From Candidatus Sericytochromatia bacterium (GTDB lineage: Bacteria > Cyanobacteriota > Sericytochromatia > UBA7694): a stretch of 64,000 nt of DNA. This document shows positions 58,601 through 64,000 of the stretch, one piece after another. The position numbers and the translations under genes were made by a program. The first letter of the stretch is position 1. Every line of letters starts with the position of its first letter. The stretch is taken from NCBI GenBank assembly GCA_018780035.1, contig JADMKE010000037.1:1-64000 (forward strand), read 5' to 3'. The notes under the pieces were generated by a model. The model was not told the origin of the DNA and did no database searches. It was given only the letters and a program-made list of their open reading frames with translations.

Positions 58601-60135
58601 AAGGGCCATTTTGGGTCAGTCTCATTGACTTTGTTGATACGCTCATGATTGCCATAAGTTGGGTCAATCTTCAGCCTTCTTCTTACCTCTACATGCCCCT
58701 CGACGGAAACATTTGGATAACCTGTTTTAAAGCCCCGATCTATATAAGCGACTTTGACGCCTGTTCCCTGCGAATAATCCCAAGCGACATTGGTGCCTGA
58801 TACATTTTCTGCAACCTTTGTATCGGTTAGCCACCAGCTTTTTCCGGGGCCATTGTCTTTTGGGTTTGGGGCTGTATTACATTGGTACGTGACCCAGTCA
58901 GTGCCTGAAGTTGGACTACTGTCACAAACATGGGTGGGTGTCGGTACTGGAGTGGGACTCGCGGTAGGCGTTGCTTGCGTTGCCTCCATCATTCCGTTGA
59001 TCTCAATCCCTTTGACCCATTCTGTGTGAAAAATCAGCGTATCGAGCAGAATTGCAAAGGTTTGCATGCCCGCCAAAGAGGCAAAGGAGATATCCCGAAT
59101 GTCTTCTTCAAGCCCCTTATTGTAGGTTTTTAGTAAACTGGCTATTTTCTCAATCGGGCTTTTGCTTAAATCCAGTTGCATGAGGAAATACTCACCATTC
59201 TGTTCCAGAACAGTGGCCCCATATTCAGCTTCAAAAGCGGTTTTGTGCTCAGGCAAGTTAAATTTCAAAATCAAGGTACCGCTCTGAAAATCCACCAAAT
59301 CTGTCCCATTGACTTGGAGGCCCGTAACTTTATAGCCATCTTCCTGTATACTTTCGCCATTATAGGCTTCCAGGTCTCCCAAACTATTGGATGCAAATGG
59401 ATTAAAGATATTGGTGTCATTGTTGCGCACCCGTGAAGCCTGATTTTCTTCTGGCTGCAGTTTTCTGCGACGCAGCAGTGTCCCGGCTTCGCCGCCTTCA
59501 ATAATTGAAACGGTAAATTGTGTGCCTTTTTTGCCATTGGCAATCACTCTCAGCGCATTTTGCGAATTGAGTAAAAGACCTTCCCGTTTAATTTCGCGGG
59601 TTTGGCCTTTGATATCCCCTGCTTTGATCCAATCTACACCGTTGATATTTACCTCAAGATCGCCACTCAGGCCCTGTGGGCTTTCTAAATACAAGGTATA
59701 ACGCTGATTGGTATCGGGTAAGGCAAAGGTGTGAAGCTCTTTCAGTTTGCGTGGCCCATATTCATAGGTTTTTTGGAAAACGATGGGGCCTGTGGGCAAG
59801 GATTTTATTTCAAATAAAGCGTTATCTTGGTTGAGTTTTAGAGTTAAATCCAATGTTTTTGCTGACTTGCCAGAAAAGGGCTGAAGCAACCCAGCGTTTA
59901 AATGCACCCCAATCGGGCCCGTATACGGTTTCTTTGTTTTGATTTTTTCAGCAATCACCAAGGCCTTCTGGCGCATTTGCTCGGCATAGCTCAAATCTTG
60001 AACAGGAGCCTGTAATGCGCTTGTTGAAACAGGTGCCTGGGTTGCTGGTTGAGGGACCACACAGGATGCCAGCAAACAGATTGATAAAAGATAATTCAAC
60101 CATTGAAAGCCTTGTTTTGATTGCCACTTAGCCAT
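55681..60135 (-). CDS. Large subtilisin-like (S8) lipoprotein with C-terminal EAR (EPTP) beta-propeller
   Basis: 1484 residues. The signal peptide ends in lipobox LLASC (Cys25). An N-terminal beta region and pro-region lead to a Thr/Pro linker near 390-402, then an S8 domain with Asp466 (VAYIDRGF), His513 (PFHGHYS), Asn627 (SAANEGE) and Ser716 (LGTSAAAP). IPT-like and other beta domains span about 800-1130. The last ~340 residues hold seven EAR/EPTP units of ~50 residues (FQIGNDAYLALINNY with IHKWNGTQFELLQSL; FSIGNQHFLAVANF), which would close a seven-bladed propeller. Likely a surface protease that binds glycans or proteins. Confidence 0.9.
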   Translation of the reverse strand: MAKWQSKQGFQWLNYLLSICLLASCVVPQPATQAPVSTSALQAPVQDLSYAEQMRQKALVIAEKIKTKKPYTGPIGVHLNAGLLQPFSGKSAKTLDLTLKLNQDNALFEIKSLPTGPIVFQKTYEYGPRKLKELHTFALPDTNQRYTLYLESPQGLSGDLEVNINGVDWIKAGDIKGQTREIKREGLLLNSQNALRVIANGKKGTQFTVSIIEGGEAGTLLRRRKLQPEENQASRVRNNDTNIFNPFASNSLGDLEAYNGESIQEDGYKVTGLQVNGTDLVDFQSGTLILKFNLPEHKTAFEAEYGATVLEQNGEYFLMQLDLSKSPIEKIASLLKTYNKGLEEDIRDISFASLAGMQTFAILLDTLIFHTEWVKGIEINGMMEATQATPTASPTPVPTPTHVCDSSPTSGTDWVTYQCNTAPNPKDNGPGKSWWLTDTKVAENVSGTNVAWDYSQGTGVKVAYIDRGFKTGYPNVSVEGHVEVRRRLKIDPTYGNHERINKVNETDPKWPFHGHYSVMVGFSEKGNLAKSAGVAPNADIYPYHAPSYWDVQTAIDDARTKAKVSVIGTSMGDRDNSGIFFWLPCSAIPILGCLLLPISFNASGSGMMAAIDAAVDNGITVVSSAANEGENYTGFFPGKHTKAITVGALWPTNTRQINSSTGLALPSKEGLLVADFSNWGTGLIWAPGDEIYVSEAGNADNTAKYLGPNAKFLGTSAAAPFVTGVVALLKSRNPGLTPSQIKQILKEASASGLEAGAPANNKGYKTSQFPASMAPVRMLDVSAALQHSLVSTSSRKAETFFGLVENGKVLKLNKSVQGGSNPAPANEEKSKTLLETIGETVWKTNLASDNLVKVKGWSDIKAGYRQIAKTEIEVMDGIQICPANACSDPGAFKPQLSKVTYSANPEAKNGFELELEGQNLVADLRTGTNVVPIKLVFKHVKSTAPTPVSLPGDKTVPISANQILDIRNDGTYVKLKVAPGQVSASFDYQIAFQSGITGPSVISPGDFASQYTQAGGGATGANFSVKAEGGTGSLTIQSIAAAPPVNAPPHISVWVTRDEKKVRVNPSKLVGIGIEAPDLSQVVIKIDDEEVPIREIAQNYISFGIPTSLTPGIKNVLIQLAGSSVTLEEAIEVLALPPLQEVQSLTTHAALGSASFAIDNQRYLAFANYYNGTSHSITSDIYRWQNSQFMPFQALPSLGAYDVEPFQIGNDAYLALINNYDGASGNHLLDSQIHKWNGTQFELLQSLTTEGATDAEHFVINGEHYLAVTHFWNRGPDLTSVIYKWNGSQFVQYQSIPTTGGFRWKAFQIGNESFLALASYAAYYGGNANTTSHIFKWNGAQFVNFQAIPTVNAYDWEAFSIGNQHFLAVANFGTNIANQTGTSVIYRWSGSQFEPFQNITTSKATDWEYFEVNDVPHLIVASYEQASRIYRWEGTDFQLYRTLLSDGNIHWEFLSVGDQEYLLAVSNYYGSEGYNTPSKVYKFD

Positions 60136-60144
60136 ATTGCTCTC

Positions 60145-61224
60145 CTAATAGCTCCAGGTAAAATCCCCTTGGGGGAGGGTGGTGTTGATGGTAAACAGTG
60201 ATTCTTCTTTGCCGGTGCTCAGATCGATCAGCATGAGATCTCGGATGGGATTTTTTTCGCTGTCTTCGGAATGGGCCAGCAGGTATATCAGTTGTGTAAA
60301 GTCTGGCGAAAATGCTGCGGGTGTTAAAACCCGACCATCTATATGATAATCGTTGATTTTGTTCAGGTCTGGCCGGGAATTGCGCTGGTGTTTGGCATAA
60401 TCATATTCAAAGTATTCCAAAGGGGGCAAATGTTCAGCCTTGCCAAAGATCAGCTTATTGTCTGGCGAAATTCCCCAAAAGAACATCTGCACGCCAAAGG
60501 GTTTTTCCAGGTAAAAGAGTTTTTCAATCTGGGTCATTTGATTGTCTTGAAGTAAAGCCGTGGCATAAGTCACAGGGGGCCGCTGGTTGGTGGGCAACCC
60601 TTCTGCTTGGTGTGTGGCCAATAAAACCAAACGGAGAACGCCATTTCTTTCAAAAACATGCTCAATCTCGTAATCAGCTATCTTTTCATCTTGGATAAAT
60701 TTTTGAACGGATTCATCGGGTTTTATTTCTGTACTTATTCCAGTTTTTCTGTGAAATAGAACCACTTTATTTTCTTGCGTTTGTTGATCAATGACAATAC
60801 TGATATTTTGATTGGTGAATAAAGGGCATTTAAATGTATGTGGAGTAACTATTCTTGTTTCTTTGCCGTTTAAATCAGATTCAAAAATTTCTTCATTCGC
60901 TTTTTTGTAGACAATTTTTAAGTCTTGGTCTGTATATGTTCCACATAACCTATTCTTATTGATTTCAATATTTTTTTTTGATATAAAATCAAAATAATAA
61001 ATGAAACTATTTACTTTACGATTGTCTATGGTTTTATCTGGCTGAAAATAGTTCGAATAATTAAATAATAATATTTTCCCATCAGGAGACCATTGAGCAG
61101 AACTTATTTCTTGACTATATTTCTTTCTTGAAGTACCCGTTCCAACAGGTTCACAGCTTGAAAGCCCTAGAAACAGACCCGCCATTACAATCGTTATAAC
61201 TTGCTTGATCAAACTTTTCTTCAT
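60145..61224 (-). CDS. Lipoprotein with WD40/TolB-like motifs
   Basis: 359 residues. The signal peptide ends in lipobox GLSSC (Cys24). Blade-like motifs SAQWSPDGKILLFNY near the start and AAFSPDFTQLIYLLA near the end resemble the lipoprotein at 13476-14594. The middle third is AT-rich with runs of A and T, unlike the flanking genes. It is second in a three-gene minus-strand series: its start overlaps the upstream gene (ATGA) and the subtilase starts 9 bases after its stop. A 28-base segment (60695-60722) recurs exactly at 62522-62549. Confidence 0.8.
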   Translation of the reverse strand: MKKSLIKQVITIVMAGLFLGLSSCEPVGTGTSRKKYSQEISSAQWSPDGKILLFNYSNYFQPDKTIDNRKVNSFIYYFDFISKKNIEINKNRLCGTYTDQDLKIVYKKANEEIFESDLNGKETRIVTPHTFKCPLFTNQNISIVIDQQTQENKVVLFHRKTGISTEIKPDESVQKFIQDEKIADYEIEHVFERNGVLRLVLLATHQAEGLPTNQRPPVTYATALLQDNQMTQIEKLFYLEKPFGVQMFFWGISPDNKLIFGKAEHLPPLEYFEYDYAKHQRNSRPDLNKINDYHIDGRVLTPAAFSPDFTQLIYLLAHSEDSEKNPIRDLMLIDLSTGKEESLFTINTTLPQGDFTWSY

Positions 61225-62186
61225 GATTCAAACTCCTTAAACGTCACCCCAAACGGTGTCGCATAAATCACAGTGTGGCGCGGGTTCAGATCAAAGCTCG
61301 CTGGATCCGGGATATGCACCACCGTTTCCGCCGCTCCATCCGCAGTTACCTCCGTCTGATACCCAAAACCAAATTCCCCGTCAATGGTGGCGTAGCTGAA
61401 CTTGGGAAACACCATAAAGCCTTTCCCTGTGAGTTTGATATGCATCGGCTTGCCCCGCTCCCGCAGCACTTCTACGCTTTCAATCTGGGGCTGCAAGGCA
61501 CTTAGCTCCACGGGCGCGGGCTCACCCACATTGAGCAGGGCATCGGTGTACCAGCGATTGAGTTCGATACTCAGGCGGTGGTTGCCTTTGAGATAGAGAT
61601 CAGGCAGCAGTTTGGTGTTCAGGCGCGCTTTAATTTCCGTGGCCGTCACACTTTCAACCTGCAGCAAAATGCTGTCATCGAGCAGCACACGGGCCTGGGG
61701 CTCATTGCCCACAAAGCTTTGCTGCACCAGCGGTGGCTCCAATTGAAAGAGGAATTCTTTGAGCTTGAAGGCCTTTTCGTTGCGCTTTTCAAATTGGCCT
61801 TGAATCGTCAGGCGAATTTCAGTCCCGGCATAGTCGGGTCTCAAGGCCGCAGGGGCATTGGGGCCCATCACTTTTTCACCCGTTTCTGTCAGCAGAATAT
61901 CTGTGATCAACAATTCGGGCGTGCGTTCACAGCGGGAGCGGGGTTTAAAGTCTTTCCAATCGCGCTCAGCCAGTTTGGGGGGCTTTTTGTGTTTCTCGTC
62001 TTCGCGCCGTTTGTCTTTGCTGCGTTGAGCGTCGCGATCAGATTGCCCACGCACCGATTGCAGCAAAAAGTCTTGTAGGCTGGCTTCTAGAGGTGTTTGG
62101 GTTTGATTTAAAGGCAAAACCAAGGGTTGGCAAGCACTTAAAGGTAAAACAAATGAGAAAAACAAAGCAACGTATAAACGTTTCAT
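61221..62186 (-). CDS. Lipoprotein with IPT/TIG-like domain
   Basis: About 321 residues from the ATG at 62186, which has GGGAGG just upstream; a longer frame from 62219 lacks a site. The signal peptide ends in lipobox PLSAC (Cys19). A Lys/Arg/Glu-rich stretch (RSKDKRREDEKHKKP) follows, then a beta-rich domain and a C-terminal IPT-like segment (IESVEVLRERGKPMHIKLTG). First gene in the series with the WD40-like lipoprotein and subtilase. Function unknown; surface location is likely. Confidence 0.75.
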   Translation of the reverse strand: MKRLYVALFFSFVLPLSACQPLVLPLNQTQTPLEASLQDFLLQSVRGQSDRDAQRSKDKRREDEKHKKPPKLAERDWKDFKPRSRCERTPELLITDILLTETGEKVMGPNAPAALRPDYAGTEIRLTIQGQFEKRNEKAFKLKEFLFQLEPPLVQQSFVGNEPQARVLLDDSILLQVESVTATEIKARLNTKLLPDLYLKGNHRLSIELNRWYTDALLNVGEPAPVELSALQPQIESVEVLRERGKPMHIKLTGKGFMVFPKFSYATIDGEFGFGYQTEVTADGAAETVVHIPDPASFDLNPRHTVIYATPFGVTFKEFES

Positions 62187-62251
62187 GCACCCTCCCGAAG
62201 TGGAAAATAAGCAGAGCAATTGATTTTAATTTTGCTCAAAATGTTTTCTGG

Positions 62252-62260
62252 ATAATAACA
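62252..62260 (-). promoter_or_regulatory. Possible extended -10 for the lipoprotein operon
   Basis: On the minus strand TGTTATTAT, close to the TGTTATAAT boxes seen at 38070 and 52338. It leaves a ~58-base leader to the ATG at 62186. Confidence 0.4.
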
Positions 62261-62440
62261 TCAAGTCAAAAAAGAATAAAGTTAAATTTCACTTAATTGT
62301 GTATTTTATTTGTCACAATCGAGGGTGGATGGGTTGATGAAAAAGCTTAAAACAATCTCATTTAAACGTTTGTAAGCCACTTTGGGGTGTTCAGAAATAA
62401 TCATAAAAACAATAAAAAACCGAACCTATTTCTTCTTCAT

Positions 62441-62467
62441 AATCTTCACAATCTTCACAATCTTCAC
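62441..62467 (+). repeat. Three tandem copies of AATCTTCAC
   Basis: Three perfect 9-base units, followed by a partial fourth and a diverged ATCCTTCACAAT about 20 bases on. Confidence 0.8.
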
Positions 62468-62521
62468 AATTCCTTTAAAAATCCTTCACAATATTAATGT
62501 GTGTAAAGATCTGGACGTGGA

Positions 62522-62549
62522 ATAAATTTTTGAACGGATTCATCGGGTT
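62522..62549 (+). repeat. 28-base exact copy of part of the lipoprotein gene
   Basis: Identical to 60695-60722, which lies inside the gene at 60145-61224, in the same orientation. Just past it, TTTCTTGCGTT also resembles bases near 60771 of the same gene. Confidence 0.8.
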
Positions 62550-62577
62550 CTATCGGTGTGATTTCTTGCGTTGAGGT

Positions 62578-62611
62578 ATTCAGGTTTTGACCAGCGGTAA
62601 TTTTTAAGCCC
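62578..62611 (+). repeat. 34-base exact copy of the 3' end of the kinase gene
   Basis: Identical to 55565-55598, the last codons, stop and 4 following bases of the kinase gene, in the same orientation, about 7 kb away. Confidence 0.85.
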
Positions 62612-62633
62612 ATTTGAGCACTTGGCCCAAGTG

Positions 62634-63182
62634 TTAAAACATCAGATAAGCACCTTTGGCCATTAACAAAGTGCCGTTTTGATTGCTTGAAAAGACAGCA
62701 CTCTGGTCGATGCCATAATAATTCTCTTGAGAATAGTCGTGGGGGCTGTATTTGCTTTGCAGGGCTTTGCGTTGCTGAGTGGCTTGGGTATTTTGATACA
62801 AAACTTTGCCTTTCTGTTTGGCTGAAACCTGGCAGCACTCAAAATCTTCTGCCTGATTAAAGGGGGCTGGCAAATTGTTGGGGGCAATGGGTTTGAGATA
62901 GACCCAATAGCCTTTGGCTTGGGCGTCATCATACAGACTTTTGACATTTTGCGGGTATTTTTGGTGTTGGCTGTGGTATTTTTCGAGCATGTCTCTAAAA
63001 TCGTGCATGTTCTGTGTCATTACGGGCGAATAATAATGCCCATGCTGGTATTGATCATAGAGATCAGTGATCCCATTAAACGGCAAGGCCGGATAGTTTA
63101 AGGCCAAACTGGGGTAGAGCAAGATCCCCATCAGGGGAATAGACAATCCGATCAACCAGGACTGGCGCGTTATTTCTGCCAT
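62634..63182 (-). CDS. Membrane-anchored hypothetical protein
   Basis: 182 residues with one N-terminal membrane segment (about 9-28) and an extracytoplasmic remainder rich in Tyr, Gln and His. MTQNMHDFRDMLEKYHSQHQKYPQNVKSLYDDA resembles the helix after the membrane segment of pseudopilin-like proteins, although the N-terminal methylation motif is missing. Two adjacent Cys occur (FECCQV). The family is not recognised. It lies 16 bases after the upstream gene. Confidence 0.6.
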   Translation of the reverse strand: MAEITRQSWLIGLSIPLMGILLYPSLALNYPALPFNGITDLYDQYQHGHYYSPVMTQNMHDFRDMLEKYHSQHQKYPQNVKSLYDDAQAKGYWVYLKPIAPNNLPAPFNQAEDFECCQVSAKQKGKVLYQNTQATQQRKALQSKYSPHDYSQENYYGIDQSAVFSSNQNGTLLMAKGAYLMF

Positions 63183-63198
63183 TTGCCATTGTCCCCAA

Positions 63199-63741
63199 TT
63201 AACGGGCTGCGCTTAATAACTGGGCCTGGGCACCGGCTTTGATTTCGGCCAGGGGCATGGTGCCCAATAAGGGCAATTGCCCTTGCAAGGTATTCACAAA
63301 CAAGCTGATCAACTCCAAAATCTCGACCCCGGTTTCTGGCTTCAGCGCGGGGCCTGGATTCAGATGGCAATAGCGGTAATAGGGTCGGTTCTGGGGCGTG
63401 ATCTGAAAAGCCCCCATTGGCATGAGCTGGGTAAAAAAGGCGCAGAGCCGCCAGGCTTCGATCAGCTGGTCTTCGGCAATGGCCCCCGGCAAGGCCACAA
63501 AAAACTGCAAGACCGAAAGCGCACTCTGCAAGGGCTCGGTCTCTGAGTCTTGGGCTGCATCGCGGGTATAAAAGAGCTGCAAGACCAATTGGGCCTCTTC
63601 GTCTTCCTCCAGGTCTTGATCGAGGGCCACCAGCAATTGTTCAAAGGGGCTCTCAGGCCCTTTGGGCAAAAGGCAGGTTTCGAACCCCACCAGGGTCAGC
63701 GGTTGCTGAATCCGCTCCAAGGAGCTTAGGTTTTTGGCCAA
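63199..63741 (-). CDS. Hypothetical cytoplasmic protein
   Basis: 180 residues from a TTG start at 63741 with GAGGT about 9 bases before it. Soluble and acidic, with a mixed alpha/beta pattern (AQLVLQLFYTRDAA, LSVLQFFVALPGAIAEDQLIEAW, PYYRYCHLNPGP, ETGVEILELISLFVNTLQ). The layout is reminiscent of YbjN/type III chaperone-like folds, but I cannot assign a family. It follows the barrel-like gene at the window edge by 24 bases. Confidence 0.6.
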   Translation of the reverse strand: MAKNLSSLERIQQPLTLVGFETCLLPKGPESPFEQLLVALDQDLEEDEEAQLVLQLFYTRDAAQDSETEPLQSALSVLQFFVALPGAIAEDQLIEAWRLCAFFTQLMPMGAFQITPQNRPYYRYCHLNPGPALKPETGVEILELISLFVNTLQGQLPLLGTMPLAEIKAGAQAQLLSAAR

Positions 63742-63765
63742 GACGATATACCTCGATTCTGGTCT

Positions 63766-64000
63766 TTAGCGCGGGGGCCGAATCGGTTCTGGTTTTTGGC
63801 CCATGCGTGGCTGCCAGCGGAAACCCAGATTAAATTCGTTGATGCCGCGCACAAATTGATTGTCCCAATAGAGGGAGAGACCGTAGTCTTCCCAGATATT
63901 TTGCAACACACCCAGGCGCATGCGCGGGGAGTTGATATCATATAACTCACCACTCAGGGTCAGGGGTTGGTCCATGACTTTCATACTGAAGTCCGCACCT
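63766..64000 (-). CDS. C-terminal end of a probable outer-membrane barrel or MCE-type protein (cut by window edge)
   Basis: The frame is open to the right edge; an internal ATG at 63984 is probably not the start. The visible ~78 residues have alternating strands ending in aromatic residues (LTLSGELYDINSPRMRLGVLQ, YGLSLYWDNQF, INEFNLGFRW), as in the C-terminal barrel-like part of some MlaD/MCE proteins and outer-membrane proteins. A short basic, Pro-rich tail follows. The assignment is tentative. Confidence 0.45.
   Translation of the reverse strand, partial: GADFSMKVMDQPLTLSGELYDINSPRMRLGVLQNIWEDYGLSLYWDNQFVRGINEFNLGFRWQPRMGQKPEPIRPPR

Larger units (their letters stand above)
62187..62633. 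other. Non-coding AT-rich gap with mosaic repeats
   Basis: No gene is visible in this 447-base stretch. It holds the probable promoter at 62252-62260, a 9-base tandem repeat at 62441-62467, two exact short copies of distant genes at 62522-62549 and 62578-62611, and a 7-bp hairpin CACTTGG-C-CCAAGTG (62619-62633) just past the stop of the next minus-strand gene, without a T tract. Confidence 0.7.

Noticed and set aside
62494..62838. Minus-strand frame running across the mosaic repeat patch
   Set aside because: It overlaps the membrane-anchored hypothetical in another frame and its residues come from the antisense of the kinase end and a lipoprotein fragment.
1..64000. HIP1-like GCGATCGC or abundant CAATTGG as a signature repeat
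   Set aside because: GCGATCGC is rare here; CAATTGG is common because Gln-Leu is written CAA-TTG under the strong TTG leucine preference.
1..64000. CRISPR arrays, insertion sequences, integrases or phage genes
   Set aside because: No regularly spaced repeats, transposase, integrase or phage structural genes were found on either strand.

Overview
The window reads as chromosomal DNA of a free-living, Gram-negative-type (diderm), aerobically respiring bacterium of middling GC. Diderm signs are abundant lipoproteins with clear lipoboxes, an AmiC-type amidase and a barrel-like protein at the right edge. Aerobic respiration is indicated by an alternative complex III (ACIII) operon. The set (ACIII, many Ser/Thr-kinase/NHL/TPR proteins, lipoprotein subtilases, PilT, GTG/TTG starts) would fit a non-photosynthetic relative of Cyanobacteria (Sericytochromatia/Blackallbacteria-like) or a similar deep lineage. 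That placement is inference; no rRNA is present and I could not search databases. No tRNA, rRNA, CRISPR array, insertion sequence or prophage was seen.

Layout. 1-1004: end of an unknown gene, then a BolA-family gene and the monothiol glutaredoxin grxD, closed by a terminator. 1041-2126 (-): EF-hand protein with SSDY-type repeats. 2386-11536 (+): a tightly packed run with a KASIII-like condensing enzyme, an ATP-grasp ligase and an extended SDR (a possible small lipid or metabolite pathway), then a TPR glycosyltransferase, a DUF192 lipoprotein, an AMIN/Amidase_3 amidase and a large TPR protein. 11558-18028: exported papain-like protease, WD40-like lipoprotein, nadD, hisS (+), a tandem-repeat protein and a small lipoprotein. 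18150-19700: a TetR regulator whose promoter is wrapped in two palindromes, overlapping an SDR gene. 19718-23609 (-): an AT-richer subtilase/lipoprotein pair, flanked on its far side by a degenerate second copy of the SDR 3' end.

24057-29276: NCS1 nucleobase permease, small Cys-rich exported protein, GntP permease, and a long-form CoA-transferase on the other strand. 29503-30066: rpmB-rpmG with promoter and terminator. 30076-37980 (-): pilT, then a translationally coupled series (OmpR-type regulator, GT4 glycosyltransferase, Zn-ribbon response regulator, miaA, coiled-coil protein, small membrane protein, retropepsin-like protein, hemW). 38070-43624: a HisKA_2 sensor kinase with its receiver, a SUKH-like protein, an NHL-like lipoprotein and a MoxR ATPase.

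43797-52303 (+): ACIII operon actA, an orphan Tat peptide, actB, actC, a fused actD-actE, actF and an extra cytochrome c. It would oxidise quinol and reduce cytochrome c for a terminal oxidase encoded elsewhere. 52302-52472 folds on paper into a multibranched RNA with a possible pseudoknot, just ahead of a PP2C phosphatase and a Ser/Thr kinase-zinc ribbon-NHL protein that should work as an opposing pair. 55681-62186 (-): a three-gene surface lipoprotein operon including a 1484-residue subtilase ending in an EAR (EPTP) beta-propeller. 62187-62633 is non-coding and carries a mosaic of short exact copies from two genes 2 and 7 kb away. The right edge has two hypotheticals and the end of a probable outer-membrane barrel protein.
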